64,000 nucleotides of DNA from Nocardia rhizosphaerihabitans (GTDB lineage Bacteria; Actinomycetota; Actinomycetes; Mycobacteriales; Mycobacteriaceae), in contig NZ_BMNE01000002.1 in the NCBI RefSeq assembly GCF_014646295.1, positions 126,595 through 190,594 of the forward strand. Reading direction: 5' to 3'. Under the pieces are notes generated by a model that saw only the letters and a list, made by a program, of their open reading frames with translations, was not told where the DNA came from and searched no databases. The position numbers and the translations under genes are program-made. Below are positions 52,267 to 59,938 of this stretch, piece after piece. The first letter of the stretch is position 1. Every line of letters begins with the position of its first letter.

Positions 52267-52396
52267 GCGGACCCGGTTCCGTGCTGGCACGGATGTGGCG
52301 GACCTGTGAGCAGCCGCACACTGGGACCCGGTCGATCGCATTCGGTCGACGTGGGTACATCGGCACCGAACGCCGATCCAGTGAAAGGTGAAAGAA

Positions 52397-52624
52397 ATGA
52401 ACAAGTTTGCGATGCGCGCGGCGATCGCCGCGGCTGCGATCACGCCGATGGTCGCCTTCACGAGCGGGGTCGCGGGGGCAGAGGCTACGCTGAGCCCTGG
52501 CGTCGGCGTTACTGTCGCGTCAGCCAACGTCACGCCGGTGCACGCTTGCGGCCCCGGCCTGCTGAGTCTGGGCTGGGAGCTGTTCCACATGCACGTTCCC
52601 TTCCCCTTCTGCATCAAACTCTGA
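52397..52624 (+). CDS. Small secreted two-cysteine peptide
   Basis: 75 residues from ATG 52397 (AAAGG eight nt upstream; GTG 52388 is in frame). Signal peptide to about residue 29 (MRAAIAAAAITPMVAF, then GVAGA). The mature peptide of about 46 residues contains two Cys, in HACGPGLLS and FPFCIKL near the end, which could close one disulfide loop rich in aromatic and His residues (GWELFHMHVPFPF). I recognise no family. Such small exported peptides are common in Nocardia but mostly uncharacterised. Followed by a long inverted repeat rather than another gene. Confidence 0.7.
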   Translation: MNKFAMRAAIAAAAITPMVAFTSGVAGAEATLSPGVGVTVASANVTPVHACGPGLLSLGWELFHMHVPFPFCIKL

Positions 52625-52638
52625 TGCAACATCCTGTG

Positions 52639-52706
52639 GCCCGTCTCGATCCCCGCGGCCCCGGCCACGTCGTCGACGACACGGTGACCGTGACGGCGAG
52701 ACGGGC
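52639..52706 (+). terminator. Long inverted repeat, possible terminator
   Basis: GCCCGTCTCG (52639-52648) pairs with CGAGACGGGC (52697-52706). Between them lies a self-complementary GTCGTCGACGAC. It could form a branched hairpin ending the small-peptide transcript. No gene is visible from 52625 to 52793. Confidence 0.45.
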
Positions 52707-52793
52707 TCAGGTTGAACGGTAGGCGTTCCGGGGGGTAGCGCCGACCGCGTCCAGGGCTGACGGAGGGTGATGCCTGCTGCGCCCTGGTCGCCC

Positions 52794-53321
52794 TCAGAGG
52801 TCGTAGAACGGGGCCGGGTAGCGGAATTCGCCGGTGACCGCCGGATCGTAGGCCGTCAGCGGCCGCACCTGGAAGTACTCGGCCCAGTCCGCCTGGTCCG
52901 GCACGACGCCGAGCCGGGCGCCGGGGACGAAGCCGAAGCGGCTGTAGTAGTCGGGGTTGCCGACCAGGCCGACGACCGACTCGTCCAGTGCGTCCGCCGC
53001 GCCGAGCGCCGCGTGCATCAGCGCCGAGCCGACGCCGGTCTTCTGATGATCGGGGTCGACCCCGAGCGGGCCGAGCGCCAGCACCGGGAACGGGCCGATG
53101 CCCGCCCTGGTGAGACAGATGTGCCCGACGACGGTGTCGTATTCGAGTGCGACCAGCGACAAGGTCGGCATCCACGACTCGTCGGTGCGCAGCGCGTCGA
53201 CCAGCGCGACCTCGGGGGGTTCGGTGATCGCCGGGTCCTCGGCGTAGTGCGGGGCGAAGGCGGCTCGATGGATGGCGGCGATCGCCACGGCATCCGCAGG
53301 GGTCTCGCGACGGATCAGCAC
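52794..53321 (-). CDS. GNAT-family N-acetyltransferase
   Basis: 175 residues from GTG 53321 (GGAG six nt upstream). GNAT fold: LIRRETPADAVAIAAIHRAAF at the start, acetyl-CoA pyrophosphate loop in PDHQKTGVGSALMHAAL, and VGNPDYYSRFGFVPGARLGV, typical of the YhbS-like branch. It acetylates an unknown amine. Divergent from deoC. No toxin or antibiotic-resistance context to suggest the acceptor. Confidence 0.87.
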   Translation of the reverse strand: MLIRRETPADAVAIAAIHRAAFAPHYAEDPAITEPPEVALVDALRTDESWMPTLSLVALEYDTVVGHICLTRAGIGPFPVLALGPLGVDPDHQKTGVGSALMHAALGAADALDESVVGLVGNPDYYSRFGFVPGARLGVVPDQADWAEYFQVRPLTAYDPAVTGEFRYPAPFYDL

Positions 53322-53430
53322 AATCGTCTCCGTGTCTGTGGCGGCTGGGTTAAGTCTCCCGGATATGGGTACGACCGCGCAACGCTGTTTCCCGGACTGC
53401 CTGTGCAAGGGCGGTGGACTGGTCGTATGT

Positions 53431-53446
53431 CATGCTTCCGAGCATG
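53431..53446 (+). promoter_or_regulatory. Dyad over the deoC start
   Basis: CATGCT-TCCG-AGCATG overlaps the proposed ATG at 53444. Its left half CATGCT is also seven nt upstream of that ATG and could act as a -10 of a leaderless message. Confidence 0.4.
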
Positions 53447-54115
53447 ACCGTCTCGACGCCGCTGACCCGGGCCGACGTGGCCGCCATGATCGATCACACC
53501 CTGCTCGCCCCCGAAGCCACTCCCGCCGAGGTCGAGGCTCTGATCGCCGAGGCGCGCAAGCTCGGGGTGTACGCGATCTGCGTGTCGCCGTCGATGCTGC
53601 CGTTGCGGGCGCCGGGGCTGGTCGTCGCAACCGTGGCCGGATTCCCGTCCGGGAAGCATCACTCGCTGGTCAAGGGCGCCGAGGCGCGGCTGGCGGTGGA
53701 CCAGGGCGCCGCCGAGATCGACATGGTGATCGACGTGGGCGCCGCGCTGGCCGGTGACTTCAACGCGGTGCTGTCCGACGTCATCACGGTGCGTGAGGCG
53801 ACGACGGATCGCGGCGTCGTGCTCAAGGTGATCATCGAGTCGGCCGCGCTGACCGACGAGGCGATCGTCGGCGCGTGCCGAGCCGCCGAACAGGGCGGCG
53901 CCGACTTCGTGAAGACCTCCACCGGATTCCATCCGGCGGGCGGGGCGAGCGTGCACGCGGTGCGGCTGATGGCCGAGACCGTCGGCGGGCGACTCGGGGT
54001 CAAGGCCAGCGGCGGCATCCGCACCGCCGAGGACGCGGCGGCGATGATCGCGGCCGGTGCGACGCGGCTCGGGCTGTCGAAGTCGGCCGCCGTGCTGGCC
54101 GGGTTCGCCGAGTAG
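53444..54115 (+). CDS. deoC: Deoxyribose-phosphate aldolase
   Basis: 223 residues from ATG 53444 (ATG 53432 and 53414 are also in frame). TIM-barrel class I aldolase that splits 2-deoxyribose-5-phosphate into glyceraldehyde-3-phosphate and acetaldehyde. Marks are [16 protein letters not shown], the Schiff-base Lys in [10 protein letters not shown], the second Lys in [14 protein letters not shown], and [19 protein letters not shown]. Length matches mycobacterial DeoC (Rv0478), and the gene stands in the same block. The acetaldehyde formed could go to acetate and the glyoxylate shunt. Confidence 0.94.
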   Translation: MTVSTPLTRADVAAMIDHTLLAPEATPAEVEALIAEARKLGVYAICVSPSMLPLRAPGLVVATVAGFPSGKHHSLVKGAEARLAVDQGAAEIDMVIDVGAALAGDFNAVLSDVITVREATTDRGVVLKVIIESAALTDEAIVGACRAAEQGGADFVKTSTGFHPAGGASVHAVRLMAETVGGRLGVKASGGIRTAEDAAAMIAAGATRLGLSKSAAVLAGFAE

Positions 54116-54116
54116 C

Positions 54117-54851
54117 TCAGCAGGCGAACTCGGCCTGCCGGTCGCTGGACACCGTCTCGAGCTGGGTCTTGCCGCCCGAAAGCTGAACGACCACACCGTC
54201 ATCGGTGACCTTCACTTCCTGCGCGCGCAGACCGAGCGGGTAGCTCTGCAAGCTCTGGGTGAACACCTCGACGATGCCCTGCACCAGATCGGTGGGCAGG
54301 CCGAGGCCGAGCAGCTGCGCGGACTTCGTCTCCACCTCGACATTGCCGTTGCGCACCATCGGCTGCACCTCGAGCTGGGCCAGGCCGCCGAGCACGTCGA
54401 GGGTGAGCAGGCCGGTCTTCGACGAGGACTGCACCCCGCTGACCATGCCGCCCAGCGTCTGCGCGATCCCCTCGTTGTTCCAGGTCACCTCGGCCGACGA
54501 GCTGCCGATGGTGCCGCCGCCGCGGCCACGGTCGACCAGCTCGATGTCCTCGAACTCCGCGTGCACGACCATCCCGACCGCGGGACCGAACTTGTTGTCC
54601 TCGCTGTCGATGGTCACCGAGCCGACCTTGCCGTCGATGTAGGTGATCAGCATCGGCTTGGGGCCGAAGCTCACGTCGATGCTCGAGCCCATCTCCTGCT
54701 CGAACGAGCTGCTGATGCAGCGCGAGATCTGGTGGCGGGCATAGGCTTCGGTACTCACGATCGCCGCCACGAGTAGCACGGCGACCACGACCAAGGCGAT
54801 CACCAGCGTGCGCCGACCGACCTTCGGGCGTTGGGGTGTCTGCGTGCTCAT
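54117..54851 (-). CDS. DUF2993 membrane-anchored lipid-binding-like protein
   Basis: 244 residues from ATG 54851; the frame continues upstream without a better start. One N-terminal membrane segment (about 15-37: LVIALVVVAVLLVAAIV) anchors an extracytoplasmic DUF2993 domain (about 45-240). Mycobacterial relatives include LmeA, which binds lipids and supports lipomannan synthesis, and the Rv0479c position in this block is equivalent. Only one Cys pair (ISRCIS and the C-terminal EFAC). Converges on deoC with 1 bp between the stops. Molecular function here unproven. Confidence 0.82.
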   Translation of the reverse strand: MSTQTPQRPKVGRRTLVIALVVVAVLLVAAIVSTEAYARHQISRCISSSFEQEMGSSIDVSFGPKPMLITYIDGKVGSVTIDSEDNKFGPAVGMVVHAEFEDIELVDRGRGGGTIGSSSAEVTWNNEGIAQTLGGMVSGVQSSSKTGLLTLDVLGGLAQLEVQPMVRNGNVEVETKSAQLLGLGLPTDLVQGIVEVFTQSLQSYPLGLRAQEVKVTDDGVVVQLSGGKTQLETVSSDRQAEFAC

Positions 54852-54914
54852 GGGATCGAATTCTTCCCGAACTTTCTGTGTCTGCTCTGAGGACGCAGTG
54901 AAAGCCTTCGTAGC

Positions 54915-54950
54915 AAAGTGTGAGCTGGCGCACTTTCGGCGGCGTAGCCT
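54915..54950 (+). promoter_or_regulatory. Dyad and leaderless -10 before the AbiEi-like gene
   Basis: AAAGTG-N10-CACTTT (54915-54936) is followed by TAGCCT (54945-54950), seven nt before ATG 54958. No Shine-Dalgarno. The dyad may be an operator for the divergent pair. Confidence 0.5.
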
Positions 54951-54957
54951 GAAACCC

Positions 54958-55566
54958 ATGACTGGCGAGGGTGTGCGCCGGGTGCAGGGGACGGCGGACC
55001 ATCGGTGGCGGGTGCTGCGGCGGCTCGCCGGCCGCCACGCGGGCTTCTTCACGACCCGGCAGGTGCTGCGGACCGGCTGTGAGCTGCAGGTCAGGGCCGC
55101 GCTCGGCGACGGAACGGTGACCAGGGCGGGGGTCGGGATGATGCGGCTGGCGCAGTGGCGGGCCGGTCCGCTCGACGAGTACGCGATGTGGGCGGCCTGG
55201 TTCGACGGGGCAGCGGCGGTGTCGTATCAGAGCGCGGCGGAGCTGCACGGGCTCGGCAGATTACAGCCGCGGTTCCTGCATCTGTCGGTGTCGGCGGGCA
55301 GGCCGCCGGTGACGCCGCGGCTGGTGCTGACCCGGCGCAAACTCGGCGGCCCCGATATCGAGTCGGCCGGGCCGTTCCTGGTGACCACGCCCGTGCGCAC
55401 CGTGCTCGACCTGGCCGAGACCGAGATCTCGCAGTCGGCGCTGGACGAGGTGGTGGCCGACGCGGTCGCCATCCATCGCTGCGACACCGACGAGATCTCC
55501 TGGGGCGGACAGCAACTCGCGCCACGAGCGGCCGCGCGGGTACGCCGGGCGTTAACCGGCGTCTGA
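54958..55566 (+). CDS. AbiEi-like antitoxin-domain protein (orphan)
   Basis: 202 residues from ATG 54958, leaderless by the TAGCCT box. The N-terminal winged-helix-like part (about 12-60: LRRLAGRHAGFFTTRQVLRT) is followed by an AbiEi/DUF559-neighbour type core (YAMWAAWFDGAAAVSYQSAA, then TPVRTVLDLAETEIS). Such proteins are annotated as type IV antitoxin-like. No AbiEii nucleotidyltransferase toxin gene is adjacent, so it is either a stand-alone regulator or an orphan. It converges with the methyltransferase gene, overlapping by 15 bp. Confidence 0.72.
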   Translation: MTGEGVRRVQGTADHRWRVLRRLAGRHAGFFTTRQVLRTGCELQVRAALGDGTVTRAGVGMMRLAQWRAGPLDEYAMWAAWFDGAAAVSYQSAAELHGLGRLQPRFLHLSVSAGRPPVTPRLVLTRRKLGGPDIESAGPFLVTTPVRTVLDLAETEISQSALDEVVADAVAIHRCDTDEISWGGQQLAPRAAARVRRALTGV

Positions 55567-56382
55567 CCAGCCGTTCGGCGCGACCGTCTGCCACGGCACC
55601 GACAGCACGCAGTCACGCATCCGGCGCCGATACGCGCGCACGGGAAAGCCTTCGGCGCGCAGCATTTCCGCCGCGCCACGCCACCGGATACGCGGACCGA
55701 ACGGCGCCAGCGCCGCCGACCGGTCCCACGCGCGATCGGCCGCCGTCAGCAAGGCGTGCACGCGTTCGCCCGGAATGTTGCGGTGGATCAGCACTTTCGG
55801 CAGTCGCTCGGCGATATCGGACGGGCGCTCCACGGTGAACGGATCCCAGGCCAGGGTCAGCGAGAGCGGGCGGTGCCGGTCCAGCAGCACCCAGGCGCTG
55901 CGGCGGCCGAGCTCGTCGCAGGTGCCGTCGACCAGCAGACCGCCGGGCACGAGGTTCGACTGGATGCGGGCCCACGCGTCGGGTACGGCATCCTCTGGGT
56001 ACTGGCGCAGCACGTTGAACGCGCGGACCAGCACCGGGTTCAGTCCGGCCAGTTCGAAACCGCCGCGGGCGAAGCGCACGCCGTCGCGGCCGTCGACGAC
56101 CCGGGCCGGATCGATCTCGAGTCCGACCACCTGGAGGTCAGGGCGGACGGTGCGCAGGCGGGCGGCCAGCTCGAAGGTCGTCCACGGTGCGGCGCCGTAG
56201 CCGAGGTCGACCACCAGCGGAGCGGCGGCCGTGCGCAGGCGCGCGGTCACCAGGTCGTCGTGCACCAGCCAGCGGTCGCTGCGGCGCAGGCGGTTGACGC
56301 CGGTCGTGCCGCGGGTGATCGTGCCGACCGGTGCGAGTCCCTTGATCGTCAGACCGTCTTCTTCGCGTCTTCCCCGAGCCAA
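55552..56382 (-). CDS. Class I SAM-dependent methyltransferase-like protein
   Basis: 276 residues. The Rossmann SAM motif I is APLVVDLGYGAAPWTTFELA, and motif II ends VVGLEIDPARVVDG. The middle reads FNVLRQYPEDAVPDAW, and the C-terminal part is Arg-rich. The unusual GYGAAPWT in motif I is seen in a mycolata-specific group of unknown substrate. It begins 34 bp inside the upstream DUF2505 gene, so it is third in a DUF2505-DUF2505-methyltransferase operon next to murB. Confidence 0.82.
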   Translation of the reverse strand: MARGRREEDGLTIKGLAPVGTITRGTTGVNRLRRSDRWLVHDDLVTARLRTAAAPLVVDLGYGAAPWTTFELAARLRTVRPDLQVVGLEIDPARVVDGRDGVRFARGGFELAGLNPVLVRAFNVLRQYPEDAVPDAWARIQSNLVPGGLLVDGTCDELGRRSAWVLLDRHRPLSLTLAWDPFTVERPSDIAERLPKVLIHRNIPGERVHALLTAADRAWDRSAALAPFGPRIRWRGAAEMLRAEGFPVRAYRRRMRDCVLSVPWQTVAPNGWSDAG

Positions 56383-56873
56383 CGCGAGGTCTCCTCCTGC
56401 TCGGCCCGGAACAGGTCGACCAGGTTCACCAGCATCAGCTGCTCCAGGCGCGGGCCGACCATCGGGATGAACACCTTGGCGGTGGGGGAGAAGCGCATGG
56501 TGGCGCCGGTCTCGGTGGGGAACAGCCGGATGGTGCCGTTGAGGCTGCCCGGTCCGGCCGGGATCGAGGCGGAGAAGGTGCCCTCGGTCTCGTCGTGGGC
56601 GAACGGGCTCCAGCTCTCCTTGCGGGTGATGACCATGTCCTTGCGCATCACCGTCTGGGCGATCTCGGGGAGCATCTCGCGCGGCAGCGTGTGGGCGAGC
56701 ACCACATCGATGCCGGAGTCGCTCACCTCGTGGCTGATCACCTCGTTGTGCGGGGAGTACTTCCGCATCTCGGCGACGCGCGCTTCCCAGTAATTCCTGC
56801 TCTGCAGCGCCGCGTAGAGCTCTTCGGTGGTGTGCAGCGGGTAGCGGGCGGAGTAGTCAAGTCGACGTGCCAT
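56349..56873 (-). CDS. DUF2505 protein, copy 2
   Basis: 174 residues. DUF2505 members have a START/SRPBCC-like helix-grip fold: LDYSARYPLHTTEELYAAL with a YWEARVAEM helix, then beta strands including GTFSASIPAGPGSLNGTI, and a long C-terminal helix LMLVNLVDLFRAEQEETSRW. Soluble, no signal peptide. It is paralogous to the next gene upstream (56926-57411), with 52 bp between them. Function unknown; a lipid- or ligand-binding role is suggested by the fold only. Confidence 0.83.
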   Translation of the reverse strand: MARRLDYSARYPLHTTEELYAALQSRNYWEARVAEMRKYSPHNEVISHEVSDSGIDVVLAHTLPREMLPEIAQTVMRKDMVITRKESWSPFAHDETEGTFSASIPAGPGSLNGTIRLFPTETGATMRFSPTAKVFIPMVGPRLEQLMLVNLVDLFRAEQEETSRWLGEDAKKTV

Positions 56874-56925
56874 GAGCGGACACGTTACCGGGGCGCTCGA
56901 ATCCGGCGCCCCGGACCTCTGCGCG

Positions 56926-57411
56926 TCAGTGGGTGGCGAGCCACTGTTCGGTGAAGGCGGCCTCGTTGTTGAGCAGCTCGAGCAGGTGCTCGGAGATCGC
57001 GGCCTCGATCTTGCCGCCGAACAGCGGGATCTTCACCTCGATGGTGCCGTCGACGGTGGCGGTCGAGCCGGTGCCGTCGGCGGTCAGGCTGATGGTGGCG
57101 TTCACCTTGGCTGGTGCGCCGTCGACGTAAGCCTCGACGGTGCCGGAGGTGCCGCTGTAGGTCTCGGTGCGGGGAATCGCCAGGTCACCGGGGCGGACCG
57201 CGGTGATGGCGGGCGGGAGCTGGTCGGCGGGGATGGACTGGACCAGCTGGGCCCTGACCGTGTTGCCGTCGCTGGCGAAGGAATCGAGCCGGGCGCCGGG
57301 GCCGCCGACCTCTTCGAGACGAGCCTTCCAATACTGCTCGTCGGAGAACGCCGCGCGCACGGCCTCGACCGAATAGGTGTAGCGAGCCGTGAACGCCAGA
57401 GGTGTAGCCAT
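56926..57411 (-). CDS. DUF2505 protein, copy 1 (Rv0481c type)
   Basis: 161 residues from ATG 57411. Same fold pattern as copy 2: [31 protein letters not shown], and the C-terminal helix [21 protein letters not shown]. The start is leaderless: TAGCCT (complement of 57419-57424) is seven nt away. Divergent from murB with overlapping -10 elements. Its place corresponds to Rv0481c beside murB in M. tuberculosis. Function unknown. Confidence 0.87.
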   Translation of the reverse strand: MATPLAFTARYTYSVEAVRAAFSDEQYWKARLEEVGGPGARLDSFASDGNTVRAQLVQSIPADQLPPAITAVRPGDLAIPRTETYSGTSGTVEAYVDGAPAKVNATISLTADGTGSTATVDGTIEVKIPLFGGKIEAAISEHLLELLNNEAAFTEQWLATH

Positions 57412-57418
57412 GCGCGAC

Positions 57419-57428
57419 AGGCTACCGT
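57419..57428. promoter_or_regulatory. Overlapping divergent -10 elements (DUF2505 / murB)
   Basis: Plus strand TACCGT (57423-57428) is eight nt before GTG 57437. Minus strand TAGCCT (complement of 57419-57424) is seven nt before ATG 57411. They share two base pairs, so the two polymerases should exclude each other. Confidence 0.55.
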
Positions 57429-57436
57429 TTGTAAAC

Positions 57437-58543
57437 GTGCGAACAACACGGGTGGTGTCCTCCGATCAGGTGCGTGACCTTCTCGCCGACACGGGCGTGG
57501 TGGTGCGGGAATCGGTGCGTTTGTCCGAATTGACGACGCTGCGGGTCGGCGGGCCCGCGCTGGTCGCCGAATGCGGAAGCACCGAGGCGCTGATCGCGAC
57601 GGTGCGGGCGCTGGACGCGGCGGAAATCAGGGTGCTGCTGCTCGCCGGTGGTTCGAACCTGCTCATCGATGACGCGGGCTTCGACGGTGTCGTGGTCAGG
57701 GTGGCGAACACCGGGGTGCGGATCGGCGCCGACAGCGTGGTCGCCGAGGCGGGCGCGAACTGGGACGAGGTGGTCGCGGCGACTGTCGCGGCCGGTCTGG
57801 GCGGGCTGGAGTGCCTGTCCGGGATTCCCGGCTCGGCCGGTGCGACGCCGGTGCAGAACGTCGGCGCGTACGGCGTCGAGGTCGCCACGCTGCTGCGCCG
57901 GGTGCAACTGCTCGACCGCGAGACCGGTGCGGTGCGCTGGGTCGAGCCCGCCGAGCTCGGCTTCGGGTACCGGACCAGCGTGCTCAAGCACAGTGATGCC
58001 GCGGTGGTGCTCGCGGTCGAGTTCGCGCTCGATCCGTCGGGCATGAGCGCGCCGCTGCGCTACGGCGAGCTGGCCAAGGCGCTCGGGGCGGGCGACGGGG
58101 AGACTCGCCCGGCCGAGCTCGTGCGCGCCGAGGTGCTGCGGCTGCGGGCGGGCAAGGGCATGGTCCTCGACCCGGCCGATCACGACACCTGGAGCGCGGG
58201 CTCGTTCTTCACCAACCCCGTCGTCGGCGCGGATCGGCTGCCGCAGGTGCTGGCGGCGATCACCGCGCACCTCGGCGACGTGCCGGTGCCGACCTACCCC
58301 GCGCCCGACGGCACGAAGCTCTCGGCGGGCTGGCTGATCGAGCGGGCCGGGTTCGCCAAGGGCTTCCCCGGTGAGCGGGCGGCGGCACGGTTGTCGACCA
58401 AGCACACGCTCGCGCTGACCAACCGCGGCGCCGCGAGCGCGGCCGACATCGTCGAGCTGGCCCGCACGGTGCGCGCGGGCGTCCAGGACCGGTTCGGGGT
58501 GACGCTGGAACCGGAGCCGGTGCCGGTCGGCCTCACCCTGTGA
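57437..58543 (+). CDS. murB: UDP-N-acetylenolpyruvoylglucosamine reductase
   Basis: 368 residues from GTG 57437, chosen from the -10 eight nt upstream; ATG 57410 and ATG 57389 are in frame but overlap the divergent gene's start. The FAD enzyme reduces UDP-GlcNAc-enolpyruvate to UDP-MurNAc in peptidoglycan synthesis. Marks are [17 protein letters not shown], the FAD motif [59 protein letters not shown] and the C-terminal Glu region [11 protein letters not shown]. Same position as Rv0482. Essential function expected. Confidence 0.95.
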   Translation: MRTTRVVSSDQVRDLLADTGVVVRESVRLSELTTLRVGGPALVAECGSTEALIATVRALDAAEIRVLLLAGGSNLLIDDAGFDGVVVRVANTGVRIGADSVVAEAGANWDEVVAATVAAGLGGLECLSGIPGSAGATPVQNVGAYGVEVATLLRRVQLLDRETGAVRWVEPAELGFGYRTSVLKHSDAAVVLAVEFALDPSGMSAPLRYGELAKALGAGDGETRPAELVRAEVLRLRAGKGMVLDPADHDTWSAGSFFTNPVVGADRLPQVLAAITAHLGDVPVPTYPAPDGTKLSAGWLIERAGFAKGFPGERAAARLSTKHTLALTNRGAASAADIVELARTVRAGVQDRFGVTLEPEPVPVGLTL

Positions 58544-58567
58544 GCCGGGCAGGTCGATAGCTCGGCG

Positions 58568-58573
58568 TACATT
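58568..58573 (+). promoter_or_regulatory. -10 element of leaderless L,D-transpeptidase gene
   Basis: TACATT is exactly seven nt before GTG 58581; no Shine-Dalgarno is present. This supports the upstream GTG over the ATG at 58671. Confidence 0.5.
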
Positions 58574-58580
58574 CGATGCG

Positions 58581-59873
58581 GTGAGCAAACCTTCGGTAAC
58601 CGCCTCGTTGCGTGCGCGCGGGACGGCAGTTCAGCGTGTAAGGGCCACCAAGGCCGCCGATGGCCGTGGCATGGGCGTTCGCCGTGGCCGGTCGCTGGTT
58701 GCGGTGATCTTGCTGGCGGTGCTCGTCGTGCTGACCGGATGCACGATCGACGGCCCCGGTGAGGACGCGGGGTCCGCGGGACCGGTCGCGCAGGTCGCCG
58801 TCACGCCGTCGGCCGGTGCGACCGACGTCGACCCCGTCGCGCCGGTATCGGTCACCGTCTCCGACGGCCGGATCGACCAGATCGCGCTCACCAATGCCAA
58901 CGGCAAGCAGGTCGAGGGCAGACTCACCCCCGATCGCGCGACGTACCAGATCACCGAGCCGCTCGGCTACAACGCCACCTACACCTGGACCGGCACCGCG
59001 ATCGGCACCGACAACAAGCCGGTCCCGATCGACGGCGCCTTCACCACCGTCAGCCCCACCTCGACGATCCCGGCCACGATCAATATCGGCGACGGCCAGG
59101 AAGTCGGCATCGCCGCCCCGATCATCCTGAAGTTCACCGGCCCGGTGACGAACAAGGCGGCCGTGGAGAAGGCACTCACCGTCACCACCGATCCGGGCAC
59201 CGAGGGCTCCTGGGCCTGGCTGCCCGACGACGGCGGGTCCCGGGTGCACTGGCGGCCCAAGAACTACTGGACCCCCGGCACCACCGTGCACGTGGCGGCC
59301 AAGCTCTACGGCGTCGACTTCGGCGGCGGCGCGTACGGCGACGCCGACCTCACCTCCGATTTCACCATCGGCCGCAGCCAGATCGTGATCGCCGATGCCC
59401 CGAGCCATCGCATGCAGGTGGTCCGTGACGGCGTCACCGTCTTCGACTTCGCCGTCTCCTACGGCGAGGGCAACGAGCCACGCAATGTCACCCGCTCGGG
59501 CACCCACGTGGTCACCGAGAAGTACGAGGATTTCCTGATGTCGAATCCGCCGTACTACACCAATGTTCGCGAGCGCTGGGCCGTGCGCATCTCCAACAAC
59601 GGCGAATTCATCCACGCCAACCCGGAATCCCTCTCGGCCCAGGGTTCTTCCAACGTCACCAACGGCTGCATCAACCTCTCACCCGCCGACGCCCAGGCCT
59701 ACTTCCCGACCGCCCGCTACGGCGACCCGGTCGAGGTCACCGGCACCTCCATCGAGCTCTCCCAGGCCGACGGCGACATCTACGACTGGGCCATCGACTG
59801 GCCGACCTGGCAGTCCATGTCGGCGTTGTCGGGCGGTTCCGCGCCGGGTGGATCGGCGGCCGGTCCGCGCTAG
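58581..59873 (+). CDS. lprQ: L,D-transpeptidase lipoprotein (LprQ/Rv0483 type)
   Basis: 430 residues from GTG 58581; ATG 58671 would give a more ordinary signal peptide ([20 protein letters not shown]). Lipobox LTGC with C54. Two Ig-like domains (about 75-150 and 155-260) precede the YkuD catalytic domain (about 265-390) with His in [14 protein letters not shown] and the catalytic Cys in [12 protein letters not shown]. It makes 3-3 crosslinks in peptidoglycan. Position after murB matches M. tuberculosis Rv0482-Rv0483. The C-terminal segment [12 protein letters not shown] is typical of the Ldt group. Ends before a strong terminator. Confidence 0.93.
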   Translation: MSKPSVTASLRARGTAVQRVRATKAADGRGMGVRRGRSLVAVILLAVLVVLTGCTIDGPGEDAGSAGPVAQVAVTPSAGATDVDPVAPVSVTVSDGRIDQIALTNANGKQVEGRLTPDRATYQITEPLGYNATYTWTGTAIGTDNKPVPIDGAFTTVSPTSTIPATINIGDGQEVGIAAPIILKFTGPVTNKAAVEKALTVTTDPGTEGSWAWLPDDGGSRVHWRPKNYWTPGTTVHVAAKLYGVDFGGGAYGDADLTSDFTIGRSQIVIADAPSHRMQVVRDGVTVFDFAVSYGEGNEPRNVTRSGTHVVTEKYEDFLMSNPPYYTNVRERWAVRISNNGEFIHANPESLSAQGSSNVTNGCINLSPADAQAYFPTARYGDPVEVTGTSIELSQADGDIYDWAIDWPTWQSMSALSGGSAPGGSAAGPR

Positions 59874-59885
59874 TCCGGATGCCGA

Positions 59886-59918
59886 CGCACCCCGCACGCT
59901 GAATGCGTGCGGGGTGCG
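59886..59918. terminator. Terminator between L,D-transpeptidase and MFS genes
   Basis: A 14-bp perfect stem CGCACCCCGCACGC (59886-59899) with its complement at 59905-59918 and a 5-nt loop, followed by CGTCTT. It serves the convergent pair. Confidence 0.75.
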
Positions 59919-59938
59919 CGTCTTCGCGGCGGTGCTCG

